Shown here one piece after another: positions 55,264-64,000 of a stretch of DNA of 64,000 nt. The notes under the pieces are model-generated. The model did not search any database, was not told where the DNA came from, and was given only the letters and a program-made list of their open reading frames with translations. Source of the stretch: CAYNJG01 sp965216885 (lineage in GTDB: Bacteria > Planctomycetota > Planctomycetia > Pirellulales > Pirellulaceae); assembly GCA_965216885.1 (NCBI GenBank), contig OZ244208.1, positions 62,001-126,000 on the forward strand. Reading direction: 5' to 3'. The number at the start of each line of letters is the position of its first letter. The first letter of the stretch is position 1. A program made the translations under genes and the position numbers.

Positions 55264-55639
55264 ACGACACCTCAGCAGGACGGACGAACCAGCGTTTGAT
55301 CAATACAACCGAACGTCGGTTTACGCTGGTAAGTGCGCGAGAAGACTGAGAAAACCTGATGAGATCACCAGCCTCCCAGCGCTGAGATTTGTCAGCATTG
55401 AGAAGCGGTTGAGACTTACTACTCAGTCGAAGGCGAGAGAGAACAGCGGGTTGACTTCTATCACGTTCTGCGGGAAATGTCACGCGACAGCTATCATCTC
55501 GGCGAAGGCAGGCTTGCAATGGTCCGGTCGTTGCGAAGCTGACGCGACAGCGTAGGCCGGCATCGTGAATGCACTGGTCGAAACGAACGTTTGGCTTAAC
55601 AGCCCTTCTTCGAGCGACCGGCGGCTCGCAAGAGCTTCT
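55264..55639. other. stretch without a supported gene
   Basis: No gene supported. Short frames exist on both strands but have no recognised domain or start signal. It lies between the YkgJ-like gene and the third leader-like element. Confidence 0.4.
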
Positions 55640-55765
55640 AGCGAAGAGTCAATGGTGGAGCCTTTGCGATCTGCTTTTTCTCGGCAAGGAAGACGAGAAA
55701 AAGTGGCGCTAGCCACCGCTCGCGGCAGAACGGAAAGCAGCAGCCGGAGGCGGACCTTGACCGAA
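55640..55765 (-). promoter_or_regulatory. structured element related to leaders A and B, copy C
   Basis: Shares GGTGGAGCCTTTGCG, GAAAGCAGCAGC and GGCGGACCTTGACC with the copies at 34.5 and 36.2 kb. Between them it carries an insertion with a perfect 10-bp stem (55674-55683 with 55694-55703) and a GTGGC-GCTA-GCCAC hairpin (55703-55716). The gene it might serve on the minus strand (54928) is some 380 bp away. Confidence 0.5.
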
Positions 55766-56011
55766 GCGTACGATCAACATGGCCGCCGGGCTGATTGAAG
55801 CTTCTATCAATCGCATTGCCTAATCAAGGAATAGTATGTTTGGACCTGCGTTCGTTGGAATGCTCTCACAAATGCACGGTGACGGCGGAACATGATTGGC
55901 TCACACTGGACGTAGTAAATCCCTATGAGTTTTTCGGTTGGTCAGTGCAGCGACCAGAAGCTGCCTCAAAATGTCCTTTTGGCGGGAGCTTCTTTGTGGC
56001 ATGCTCGGAGC

Positions 56012-56992
56012 ATGAAGCAGCAAGATGGACTATTCATTCCTAGCAGCACGGAGCTGGTGGCTCTCAACACCAATGTGCCGAAAATCATCGAGCGCGCAGG
56101 AGTCGCAGCTCGAAATCGATTCTTGCAGTACATCACCGCCGAAATTCGGAATGCGGGTACGCGGGAGGCCTACGCACGAGCGATTCGTGGATTCTTGGAT
56201 TGGTGTGACGCCTGCGGATGTGACTTAGAGGATATCGGCCCAATCGTTGTTTCAGGCTACGTTGAATTGCTGACACATCGCATCAAGGCACCGACGGTGA
56301 AGCTGTATCTCGCTGCCATTCGTAAGATGTTCGACTATTTGGTACTCGGCCAGATCATTCCAACTAATCCTGCATCTTCTGTTCGCGGTCCCAAACACGT
56401 GGTCAAGAAAGGCAAGACACCTGTTTTGTCCGCAGAAGAAGCGCGACAGCTCTTGGATTCCATCGACCTAAGCACGATCTCAGGACTTCGAGATCGGGCA
56501 TTGATTGGCGTGATGGTGTTTAGCTTTGCTCGTGTTTCGGCAATTGTCGGCATGAATGTCGAGCACTACTTTATTCAGCGTCGCCGACGGTGGTTTCGTT
56601 TGCGAGAAAAGGGCGGCAAAGACCATGATGTACCGGCCCATCGAAAAGCCGAGGACTATGTAGAAGCTTACCTGGCCGCTGCCAGAATTCGCGACGACGC
56701 GAGCAGTGCGCTCTTTCGGACAATCGATGTCCGCCGAAAGCTGACGTCACAGCGTTTGGACCGCGGCGATGTGCTCCGCATGGTGAAGCGAAGGGCGAAA
56801 CGAGCTGGCATTGCGTCGCGAGTATGCTGTCACACGATGCGAGCTACGGGAATTACCGCGTACCTTGAGAACGGCGGTTCAGTTGAGCATGCTCAAAACA
56901 TTGCTAATCATGAATCGATCCGTACTACCAAGCTCTACGATCGTCGATCAGATGAACCGAGTTTGGATGAAATCGAGCGAATTCGAATTTGA
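56012..56992 (+). CDS. tyrosine recombinase (XerC/D-like)
   Basis: ATG at 56012 with GGAGC upstream; 326 residues. Core-binding domain (REAYARAIRGFLDWCDACG, VKLYLAAIRKMFDYLVLG), then the catalytic domain: VFSFARVSAIVGM (Arg), REKGGKDHDVPAH (Lys), CHTMRATGITAYLENG (HxxR), NIANHESIRTTKLYDRR (His and Tyr). May resolve plasmid dimers or integrate the element; it ends the plasmid-type stretch. Confidence 0.9.
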   Translation: MKQQDGLFIPSSTELVALNTNVPKIIERAGVAARNRFLQYITAEIRNAGTREAYARAIRGFLDWCDACGCDLEDIGPIVVSGYVELLTHRIKAPTVKLYLAAIRKMFDYLVLGQIIPTNPASSVRGPKHVVKKGKTPVLSAEEARQLLDSIDLSTISGLRDRALIGVMVFSFARVSAIVGMNVEHYFIQRRRRWFRLREKGGKDHDVPAHRKAEDYVEAYLAAARIRDDASSALFRTIDVRRKLTSQRLDRGDVLRMVKRRAKRAGIASRVCCHTMRATGITAYLENGGSVEHAQNIANHESIRTTKLYDRRSDEPSLDEIERIRI

Positions 56993-57037
56993 ATCTCGCC
57001 GCGGCGATGATACCAGTGCATCGCTGTTGAGTTGGGA

Positions 57038-59206
57038 CTAGCCGACAAGTGCGGATCGTGATAGTCGCACACGAAACCAATCCCTTACGATGCGGCATAG
57101 CTGTCCACCGAGCGTACCATGGCGAGTGGCAAGCTTTACAGATGCTGATTGCCCGGCGCGAAGTTTCTCAGCATCGGACACCGGTAACTGAACCTGACCG
57201 CCGAATCGGGGATGAATATATTGCCACGGATCACTGGCCGTGGCTGAAGTCGACGGTATTTGCCGCACGGGGATTGGTCCTCTAGATGGCGCGATCAGCG
57301 CGGCGCTGACGACTTCACTCGAAGCCCTTGGGTCGACCCGGTCGAGTTGGCAGTCGAGATCGAGTGGCGGAGCTACGCAGACAGTTACACGGTTGCCAAC
57401 CTCGGTACGAAAATGTCGTATGTCATCCTGATGAATTGATACCACGATCTCCTTCTTTTGCTCGCTTGCGATCGTCAGGAGCGTTGTTCCAATCGGAAGA
57501 TATCGATCAACGAGCGTGTTGAGGTTGTGTGCGACAACCTTGCCGTCTCGAGGTGCGGAGATTCGCAACGCGGCGATCTGACGCCGCATTTCTGTCGCTT
57601 TCGATTCGAGTGCTTCGAGCGACGAGGACTCCGCCTGATAAGCTCCTAGTTGTCCACGAAGGTGATATAGCCGGCCACGTGCTCTTGATTGTTTGATGGA
57701 TAACTCGATCTCGCGCAGTCGAGAAATCAACTCCGGGTTGACGAGGTCGATCAGCGGATCGCCGGCTCTGACTTCTTGCCCGGCCTCAACGTAGACGGTT
57801 TGAACGATACCAGGTGCTTCCGTATGTACTACCGCGGGATCGGCGTATTTCACAATAGCCGGAGCAGATACACGCGCGGGCCAGGGAATGACGGTGAATG
57901 CCGCTATCAGCATTGAGGCTGCAAGCACCGTGACGGTCGCAAATCGCCATAGATTTGGCCGCTCTGTGTCTTTGCCTTTTACCAGATACCTGAGGAATCG
58001 AAGTACTGGAACACCTAACCAGAGTACTACCGCAGCAACCGACAACAGCAGTCCGAACCCAAAAAAGAAGGCTTCTGCGGCTATCGCCAGGCAAACACAT
58101 ACGAATACCCGCCATGCCAGCGATGCGATTCCGTATGCCCTAACAAAGGGCAGTTTCCGCCAGCGAGGTGGATCGAGCTTAACGCCAAGGGCATACTTGC
58201 GGCCAAAGTAGCTGAGATATTGTTGTCCGAGCGAATGGAGGTTCGGTATCTCTATCCAATCGGCAAGCATGTAGTAGCCGTCGAACCGCATCAGAAAGTT
58301 GGCGTTGAAGGCAATGGTTGTGATGCTTCCCAAGAGCATGACGTTATAGGCATGATTTCTCAGCACAGGGTTGTCCGAGTGACTCCAGACTAGCACGGCT
58401 GCTGCGGCCAGGGCGAGTTCTACGAACATTCCGGCGCCGGAAGTGGCGATGCGTTGCCACTTAGATGGAAACCGCCATGAGGACGTAACGTCTACGTACG
58501 GTATCGGTGCGAAAAGAATTAGCATCAACCCGCAATCTCGAACGTGCCCGCCGAATTTGCGACAGGTCAGGGCGTGGGCTAACTCGTGGAAGAACTTGAG
58601 CCCTATCCACGTGACGGCCAGCCACACCCAATTGTTTCGATCAAAAACACCGTTCGCCGCGAGTCCGAGTTGATCGGTCTTGGAGAGAAACGCATGGAGG
58701 GCCAGCCCGCATAGTACGAACCAACCAACAAACGCTTGGCGCGAGACGAGCCATCCGAACCACGGCGTAAGTACGTCGAGCATCCGTTCGGGGTTGAAAA
58801 CCGGAATTTTCACCAGTAGCGGGTTCAGACGACTAATTCGAGACTGGCGCTCGGCCTTCGACGCCTCCTCAATAAGCCGTTCGGTCTCCGTCGAATCTCC
58901 TACTGTAACCAGTTGACTATCCAGCAACCACTTCGTAATCGAGATGGCATTCTGTTCGGTGAATGCGTCAGCTCCCAAGCGGCTTGAGGTGAGCTGTAGT
59001 GCTTCCGCGAGAGTAGTGGTCCCGTCCAACAGAGACAGGAATACATACTCCGCGATTCCAATCTGGTAGAAGCGAGAATTGGTTCGATCTTCAACGACGT
59101 AGTACTTGTCGCCACCGTACGTTTGCATCGTGAAATCGAGATCAGCTCGCAGCCGAAGCTGAAGTTCAGATAATTCGATAGCGCTGGCGGTATTCTCGGT
59201 TGTCAT
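57038..59206 (-). CDS. M50-type membrane metallopeptidase fused to HlyD-like domain
   Basis: ATG at 59206 after GAGGT, two bases after the upstream stop. 722 residues. A PqqD-like N-terminal region (YYVVEDRTNSRFYQIGIAEY), then membrane helices with FFHELAHALTCRKFGG (HExxH of site-2-type M50 peptidases) and FLMRFDGYYMLADWIEIPNL (the distal Asp). The second half is an HlyD-type adaptor (VHTEAPGIVQTVYVEAGQEV, RISAPRDGKVVAHNL). This fusion is known from planctomycete export clusters. Last gene of the operon. Confidence 0.85.
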   Translation of the reverse strand: MTTENTASAIELSELQLRLRADLDFTMQTYGGDKYYVVEDRTNSRFYQIGIAEYVFLSLLDGTTTLAEALQLTSSRLGADAFTEQNAISITKWLLDSQLVTVGDSTETERLIEEASKAERQSRISRLNPLLVKIPVFNPERMLDVLTPWFGWLVSRQAFVGWFVLCGLALHAFLSKTDQLGLAANGVFDRNNWVWLAVTWIGLKFFHELAHALTCRKFGGHVRDCGLMLILFAPIPYVDVTSSWRFPSKWQRIATSGAGMFVELALAAAAVLVWSHSDNPVLRNHAYNVMLLGSITTIAFNANFLMRFDGYYMLADWIEIPNLHSLGQQYLSYFGRKYALGVKLDPPRWRKLPFVRAYGIASLAWRVFVCVCLAIAAEAFFFGFGLLLSVAAVVLWLGVPVLRFLRYLVKGKDTERPNLWRFATVTVLAASMLIAAFTVIPWPARVSAPAIVKYADPAVVHTEAPGIVQTVYVEAGQEVRAGDPLIDLVNPELISRLREIELSIKQSRARGRLYHLRGQLGAYQAESSSLEALESKATEMRRQIAALRISAPRDGKVVAHNLNTLVDRYLPIGTTLLTIASEQKKEIVVSIHQDDIRHFRTEVGNRVTVCVAPPLDLDCQLDRVDPRASSEVVSAALIAPSRGPIPVRQIPSTSATASDPWQYIHPRFGGQVQLPVSDAEKLRAGQSASVKLATRHGTLGGQLCRIVRDWFRVRLSRSALVG

Positions 59207-59208
59207 CG

Positions 59209-61098
59209 CTACCTCAAGAAGTTGACCAGGTTTTCCCAGGGCCGGTGGAACAGAATCCATCCCAGCGGTCGGCGTCCACCGATGACTTTTCCCTCCCCTT
59301 GCATGCCAGGACGTAAATTATCGGCTGGCTCTGTGATTGCCACTTCGGCAACAAACACGTTTTGGGCATCGATCACTTCGGCCTGCGGATGTATTCTCGC
59401 GACAGTGCCTTCAAGCTCTTGGTTCGGCAACGCGTCCAGGTAGAAAGTAATGGGCATCCCTTCTTGGACGTAGCTCGCATCAATGTCGGGTAGCCGCACG
59501 TCCAGGCGAAGTTGGTCGAGCGGCGCGACTTCGAAAAGAGCTTGACCTGTTTCCACTGGAGCCCCTTGGACGCCTTCCAAATCGCCTCGCAATACAACGC
59601 CCGATACCGCGGCACAAATTTCCAAGTTGTCTTTGCGGTGCTGGAGCAACTGGATTTTCAGATTGTTTCGTTCAACCTCCAGCTCAGACATTTGCATCTT
59701 GGCGGTTTCATTGTTCGACAGAGCGATGTCGTGTTCCTTGGCAGCCCGATCGCGATCGGCGATCAGTCCTGACAGTTCCCAATTGATTTCGCGGTCGTCC
59801 ATTTGTGCCAGGAGCTGGTGACGTGAAACAACGTCTCCAGGCTTGACGAAGGTTTCCTTCAAAACGCCGGCGTAGGGAGCAACGACAAACCTCCGAGCGG
59901 ATGCCTCGACTGTGCCATCGCACGCGACCTTGTGCCGGATTGGAAATAGCAAAACGGCAGTCAGGAGAATCGCAACCGCGGCGATTTGCTTGTTGCGGGA
60001 CACCGAAAAACGTGCAAGGGACCGAGTAGCTTTCTGAAGGCGACCGCCTTCGAGTTTTTCTGCGGTTTGCAGAGCGGATGCAAGGTACGGGGCGGCCGTT
60101 GCGCCAAACGCCGTGAGTCGCGATGTGTTCTCGGACGTCCCACCTAGCACGATGATGGCACCAAGGCGTTCACGGTCTTCCGTTGCCAGCGGGATTGTAA
60201 GTGCAGTCGGCGCGTGAAATTGCTCAGCCAGCTTTTGGTGAGCAAGCAGCGCGGCTCGGCTTACAGGATCGACGGGCGGCCATAGTGCTGGTTCGTCATG
60301 GAGGATGGACTCATTCATGGCGTTTTCGAAGGAGCGTGCCGTGTCGCTTTTCGAGTCAACTTGAGATCGTTCAGAAATGGACCGCAGCTCGATGCACGAT
60401 CCCTTCGTGCGTTGAATGCCGACGGCGACGTGTCGTGCTTGCAACAGCTCATGAAGCTTGTTGACCGTGACGATGCACGCCGCTTCCAAACTAGCTGCAC
60501 GCTCAATTTCGGCGACGATCTCTACAATGCCTGCCAATGCATCTGCCTGCCAATCGACATCTCGCTGTGATTGCAGTTGCCACCACAGTGTCGTATATGT
60601 CGCAACCATTTGAAGCGAAACAACAAACGGTTCAACATCACCATGTTTGAAAGAAAGAGTTGCCGTGAGGGCCTGTACTTGGCTCGCGCTAACGGCAACA
60701 GGCACGCAGACGAGTGTAGAAGACTGATGTCGAAGAACCTTTGCCTTGTTCTCTCCAATCGATTGGAGCGATAGTTGGACGATTTTCTTGTCGAGCTGCG
60801 GTTCGGACGGCTTGTCGCCGACATTGGCATGAGCGACCAACTCCGGCTCTCCTGAGTCGGTTGAGATATACGATACGCTGTCGGCGTTCGTCAGTTCCAA
60901 CGCGTATCGCGCGAACCGAGATTGGGCCTGGACTGGTTGACTTACGCTGTAAGCAAGCTCCAGCAATTCTTGTTGGACCGTAGTCAGGTCAATCGGCGGC
61001 GACGTCGCAACCTCAGCCGGTTCGCCAGACTGGCTAATAAATGGCATATGCCGCTGATGAATGTGCGTCGATTGAAAGCTGCTACTTGACATGCGCAC
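59209..61098 (-). CDS. HlyD-type membrane fusion protein with GAF-like sensory domain
   Basis: 629 residues. About 340 residues of GAF-like cytoplasmic sequence (ELLQARHVAVGIQRTKGSCI, APTALTIPLATEDRERLGAI) precede one membrane helix (IAAVAILLTAVLLFPI) and an HlyD domain (YAGVLKETFVKPGDVVSRHQ, long coiled coil, LRPGMQGEGKVIGG). A sensor fused to an adaptor suggests that export is regulated inside the protein. Follows the small gene at 61082, overlapping it by 17 bases. Confidence 0.8.
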   Translation of the reverse strand: MRMSSSSFQSTHIHQRHMPFISQSGEPAEVATSPPIDLTTVQQELLELAYSVSQPVQAQSRFARYALELTNADSVSYISTDSGEPELVAHANVGDKPSEPQLDKKIVQLSLQSIGENKAKVLRHQSSTLVCVPVAVSASQVQALTATLSFKHGDVEPFVVSLQMVATYTTLWWQLQSQRDVDWQADALAGIVEIVAEIERAASLEAACIVTVNKLHELLQARHVAVGIQRTKGSCIELRSISERSQVDSKSDTARSFENAMNESILHDEPALWPPVDPVSRAALLAHQKLAEQFHAPTALTIPLATEDRERLGAIIVLGGTSENTSRLTAFGATAAPYLASALQTAEKLEGGRLQKATRSLARFSVSRNKQIAAVAILLTAVLLFPIRHKVACDGTVEASARRFVVAPYAGVLKETFVKPGDVVSRHQLLAQMDDREINWELSGLIADRDRAAKEHDIALSNNETAKMQMSELEVERNNLKIQLLQHRKDNLEICAAVSGVVLRGDLEGVQGAPVETGQALFEVAPLDQLRLDVRLPDIDASYVQEGMPITFYLDALPNQELEGTVARIHPQAEVIDAQNVFVAEVAITEPADNLRPGMQGEGKVIGGRRPLGWILFHRPWENLVNFLR

Positions 61099-61405
61099 CC
61101 TCGATTCGTGGCAGGCCAGCCTGACGCTCGATGAACTTGGGCGCGGGAGCGTTTACTTGGCGATCGTGCTTGTCGAGCATCTGTCGCAGTGAACCGGACA
61201 AACGTCTCACAGCGCTCCAGGGCAGAGCATGACGTGAATGGATCGGCAAGACCTGCTCGTCTGAGGTGTGACCGGGAATCGGTCCAGACGAACAATCGAT
61301 CACGACCGCCTCTGAATTGGCACTCAGAATGAACTGTGTTGTGTGAGTAACTGTGGATTGGTCGTAGCGGATGGCTATGTTCGTGCTGTCGGTGGATTGA
61401 GACAT
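61082..61405 (-). CDS. small protein, possibly DUF3467-like
   Basis: 107 residues. TQFILSANSEAVVIDCSSGP, LPWSAVRRLSGSLRQMLDKH have the order of DUF3467 proteins, though similarity is weak. It lies between two HlyD genes and may be an adaptor of the same machine. Confidence 0.45.
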   Translation of the reverse strand: MSQSTDSTNIAIRYDQSTVTHTTQFILSANSEAVVIDCSSGPIPGHTSDEQVLPIHSRHALPWSAVRRLSGSLRQMLDKHDRQVNAPAPKFIERQAGLPRIEGAHVK

Positions 61406-61420
61406 TGTTCAAGACTCGAC

Positions 61421-62344
61421 TTATGGCTGGATGGATGATAATTGAGAAGTTCGTCGGCCCGGATAGGGCTTACGGATTGCGGTGTTGCGAGATTGGCTGC
61501 CCAACGTTCGTGCTCTTTGAGCTTGCCTGCTCGTGAGCTGCCCGGACATTACGCAGCGTACTCCACTACGGAACTTCCCGTCGGAATTGTCGATGATTAC
61601 CTCAACCCGAACGAGGTTGCTTTCTGCATCCGTTACCGGCGAGATGAAATCAACTGAAGCAGTGGTTTCCCTATCGCCTGACGTAAATCTAACTTTGACC
61701 TGGTCACGCACTCGCAGATTGGCCAATTGTTCCGTCGGAACGTGAAAGATGACTCGCAGCTTGTCAATCTGCACGATTGTGGCAACGGTTGGGTCGGTGG
61801 CGGTTGCAAATTCACCAGGACGCTTTGCGATGTAAGAAATGACGCCGTCAATCGGGCTGCGAATCGTTCTGCGTTCAATTTGCGCCTCAATGCGTTTCAC
61901 CTCAAACGCGTTCGCCTTTGCATCTTCGCGAGCGGTAACAAGATTGGCTTTGGCGACTTCAGCGTCCGATTCCGCCCGTTCTACTTCTTCGGGACTGCCA
62001 TGACCCTCTTTTCGCAACTGGCGCATGTGATTTAGGCGAGACTGACGCTGTCGGAAGGCAGCTTCGGCGGCTTGAACGGGACCTTTCGATGCGGCTTTCG
62101 CACGCGCCGACTCCAAGGTTGCGTAGAGGACTTGGTTGTCTAGCAACGCGATAGGCTGTTTGGCAGTCACGGTTTCACCCTGCCGCACCTGTAGCTGTTG
62201 GATAATGCCGGCTTCCGGAGCCGCCAGGTTCACCGTTTCGAAGGGCTGCGTGAATCCTTCGATCTGTTTGGCGTAACTGGCCAGTGGGCCAAGCACGACT
62301 GCAAACAGAAACACCGTAACCGCCCTGGTAGTTGATGCCATCAT
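61421..62344 (-). CDS. HlyD-family membrane fusion protein (efflux RND periplasmic adaptor type)
   Basis: ATG at 62344 (a second at 62341); 307 residues. Signal peptide MASTTRAVTVFLFAVVLG, then AAPEAGIIQQLQVRQGETVT (lipoyl half), a coiled coil (AAFRQRQSRLNHMRQLRKEG) and RRTIRSPIDGVISYIAKRPG (second lipoyl half). Adaptor between an inner-membrane exporter and the outer layer. Directly downstream of the SecA-like gene. Confidence 0.85.
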   Translation of the reverse strand: MMASTTRAVTVFLFAVVLGPLASYAKQIEGFTQPFETVNLAAPEAGIIQQLQVRQGETVTAKQPIALLDNQVLYATLESARAKAASKGPVQAAEAAFRQRQSRLNHMRQLRKEGHGSPEEVERAESDAEVAKANLVTAREDAKANAFEVKRIEAQIERRTIRSPIDGVISYIAKRPGEFATATDPTVATIVQIDKLRVIFHVPTEQLANLRVRDQVKVRFTSGDRETTASVDFISPVTDAESNLVRVEVIIDNSDGKFRSGVRCVMSGQLTSRQAQRARTLGSQSRNTAIRKPYPGRRTSQLSSIQP

Positions 62345-62354
62345 TTCATTTTTC

Positions 62355-64000
62355 CTAAGCGACACTAGATCGAAGCCCGTCCAGCCATATTTCGTGCCGA
62401 AGTAGCTTCTCGCGTTTCTCATAGTTCGTTTGCTCGGCGCGCTGCTGTATTTGCTTGATTGATTCGTCAAAGCCTTGATTGGTGGCGCCGTCAGGATCGA
62501 CCCCATTGATGGTTGCGGCGAGCTGCGGGGCATGCCGGCGCAGGAGGTCATCCTCTGCGGATACAAAGAATTGACAAGACCCTGGATCACCCTGCCGAGC
62601 TGCTCGGCCCGCCAACTGCCGATCAATGCGCTGAGAGTCATGGTGCTCGGCGGCAATCACGTGCAGCCCTCCGCACTCGATGCTTGCAGTCGTCGGCACA
62701 ATGTCGGTCCCGCGTCCGGCCATGTTCGTCGCGATCGTAACCGCACTTCGTTCGCCGGCGGCTGCCACAAGGGCGGCTTCGTCCTCATCCTGAACGCCGT
62801 TTAACAATCGAAATGGAACGCCCGCTCGCGTGAGCTGTGATGCAAGTTGCCGACTGTTGGCGATAGTCCGGGTTCCGACGAGGACTGGCTGGCCAAGGCG
62901 GTGCCTTCTTGCCACATCCTCAGTGATCGATTCCCATTTGTCGTGAGGGCTTGCAAAGTATCGCGTAGGAAGTCTTTCGCGCCGATTCGGTTTGCGGAGT
63001 GGCATCGAGACAACCGGCAAGCCGTAGAACTGGCGAAACTCCCGTTCATGTCCGTTCGCGGTGCCGGTCATCCCACATAGCTGAGCGTACATCTGAAAAT
63101 AGCGCTGACGTGAGATGCGCGCTATCGAACGCTTCTCGTCCGAGAATGGAACGCGCTCTTTGGCTTCGACCGCCTGGTGCAACCCATCCCGCCATGAGCG
63201 TTCGGTAAAGATTCGGCCGGTGTATTCATCAACGATTTGCACGACGTCATCGCGAATCACGTAGTGAACGTCCCGTTCATAGAGTAACTGGGCTCTCAGC
63301 GACTGTTCGACGTACATCGACCAAGGTCGGGCCAGTGCGTTCGCGGCTCTCGGCATATTTCCGTGAACTTTACGCGATCCCAATTCCGTCAGTTTGAGCG
63401 AGTCGTTCGCAGCTTGATATACGTAATCACAGTCTGGATCGAGCGTTTTGGCTAAGTCGTCTGCGTGCAAATACGCTTCGTGCGTGGAAAGTTGTCCGTT
63501 CCGAGGAGCACTCAAAATCAGTGGCGTGTTGGCTTCGTCAATGAGTACGCTATCGACTTCGTCAATGATGACGAATGCGTGCCCTCGCTGGACTGCTGGC
63601 GATGCCACCGAGCGACCACGTAATCCGTCTCTGACTCGTCGTCCGACAGGCAGTCTACGTTGCTGCCGAAGAGCCACCTGGTCGCGAAGGTAGTCGAATC
63701 CAAGTTCGTAGCCTGTGGCGTAGGTGATGTCGCAAGAGTAGGCCTGGCGTTTTTCATCCGGAGCGTCGCCATCGCGGGCATAGCCAACGGTAAGACCGAG
63801 CAACGCGTACAGTGGGGACAAGAACTGAAAATCACGTTCAGCCAGATAGGCGTTGACGGTGGCAATATGCACACCGCGTCCGCTCAGTGCATGCAGTACG
63901 GCCGGTAGCGTGCTGGCGAGAGTCTTGCCTTCGCCGGTTTGCATTTCGGCAATGGCACCGGTGGAGAGCGCAATACCGGCAAGTAACTGCTCGTCGTAGT
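62355..64000 (-). CDS. SecA-like translocase ATPase, N-terminus outside window
   Basis: Open to the window edge, 548 codons seen. GAIAEMQTGEGKTLASTLPA (Walker A), VIIDEVDSVLIDEANTPLIL (DEVD box), GMTGTANGHEREFRQFYGLP, IATNMAGRGTDIV and GRAARQGDPGSCQFFVSAED are SecA motifs. The product lacks the C-terminal zinc-binding tail of housekeeping SecA, so it looks like an accessory SecA2-type motor. With three HlyD-like genes and an M50 protein behind it, a dedicated export path is likely. Confidence 0.88.
   Translation of the reverse strand, partial: YDEQLLAGIALSTGAIAEMQTGEGKTLASTLPAVLHALSGRGVHIATVNAYLAERDFQFLSPLYALLGLTVGYARDGDAPDEKRQAYSCDITYATGYELGFDYLRDQVALRQQRRLPVGRRVRDGLRGRSVASPAVQRGHAFVIIDEVDSVLIDEANTPLILSAPRNGQLSTHEAYLHADDLAKTLDPDCDYVYQAANDSLKLTELGSRKVHGNMPRAANALARPWSMYVEQSLRAQLLYERDVHYVIRDDVVQIVDEYTGRIFTERSWRDGLHQAVEAKERVPFSDEKRSIARISRQRYFQMYAQLCGMTGTANGHEREFRQFYGLPVVSMPLRKPNRRERLPTRYFASPHDKWESITEDVARRHRLGQPVLVGTRTIANSRQLASQLTRAGVPFRLLNGVQDEDEAALVAAAGERSAVTIATNMAGRGTDIVPTTASIECGGLHVIAAEHHDSQRIDRQLAGRAARQGDPGSCQFFVSAEDDLLRRHAPQLAATINGVDPDGATNQGFDESIKQIQQRAEQTNYEKREKLLRHEIWLDGLRSSVA

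Noticed and set aside
57049..57649. + strand frames opposite the M50-HlyD gene
   Set aside because: Antisense to a well-supported gene; no motifs.

Overview
The window looks like a planctomycete (Pirellulales/Rhodopirellula-like) genome segment. The pointers are a DUF1559 prepilin-like protein, three ECF-type sigma factors, a Ser/Thr kinase fused to a formylglycine-generating-enzyme-like domain, a sulfatase with C-terminal VCBS/FG-GAP repeats, a MauE/DUF1573 locus and SecA/HlyD/M50 export genes. No rRNA, complete tRNA or CRISPR array was seen.

Layout. 1-6 kb: the end of an RND metal-efflux pump, a secreted Cys-repeat protein, a sulfatase, and an ECF sigma factor with a membrane partner. 6-8.1 kb: a junk-like junction with a 30-bp inverted repeat, a PIN-domain fragment, a tRNA-Met 3'-half remnant (possible att site) and IS debris. 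8.1-16.9 kb: glycosyltransferase, kinase-FGE protein, lysine-rich Cys protein, sigma factor, small hypotheticals, then relaxase and transposase fragments. 16.9-26.6 kb: a + strand series of sigma factor, SGNH hydrolase, MauE-thioredoxin, a six-Cys secreted peptide, a LolA-like protein, DUF1559, a C39-like/DUF1573 fusion and two glycosyltransferases. This resembles an envelope locus for oxidative folding and processing of a secreted peptide. 26.8-32.3 kb: tyrosine integrase, small genes, a beta-helix protein and a WD40/PDZ protein.

32.4-41.9 kb is a plasmid backbone: ArdC-type antirestriction/metalloprotease, DUF1419-like protein, ParA, ParB, a replication initiator, an iteron-bearing origin with a DnaA-box-like site, an epsilon-type exonuclease and a ParDE toxin-antitoxin pair. 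Two repeated leader elements with a covarying hairpin precede genes here, and a third related copy lies near 55.7 kb.

42.0-46.9 kb is the most striking part. A group II intron (42270-44681, encoding an RT/maturase with HNH) interrupts a long non-coding stretch packed with perfect hairpins, including UUCG and GNRA tetraloops on the + strand. Joining the two exons would form a hairpin whose loop holds the splice site. A conserved-looking 247-aa basic protein of unknown function follows directly. I read this as a candidate giant structured RNA (about 1.5-1.8 kb after splicing) with a protein partner.

47.2-57 kb: an AAA+ ATPase/subtilase pair (defence-like), a prim-pol gene cut by an IS630-family element, further plasmid-type genes (DUF6876, YkgJ-like) and a second tyrosine recombinase. 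57-64 kb: a minus-strand run of SecA-like ATPase, HlyD adaptor, small protein, GAF-HlyD protein and M50-HlyD protein, which looks like a dedicated export machine. The first and last genes run off the window.
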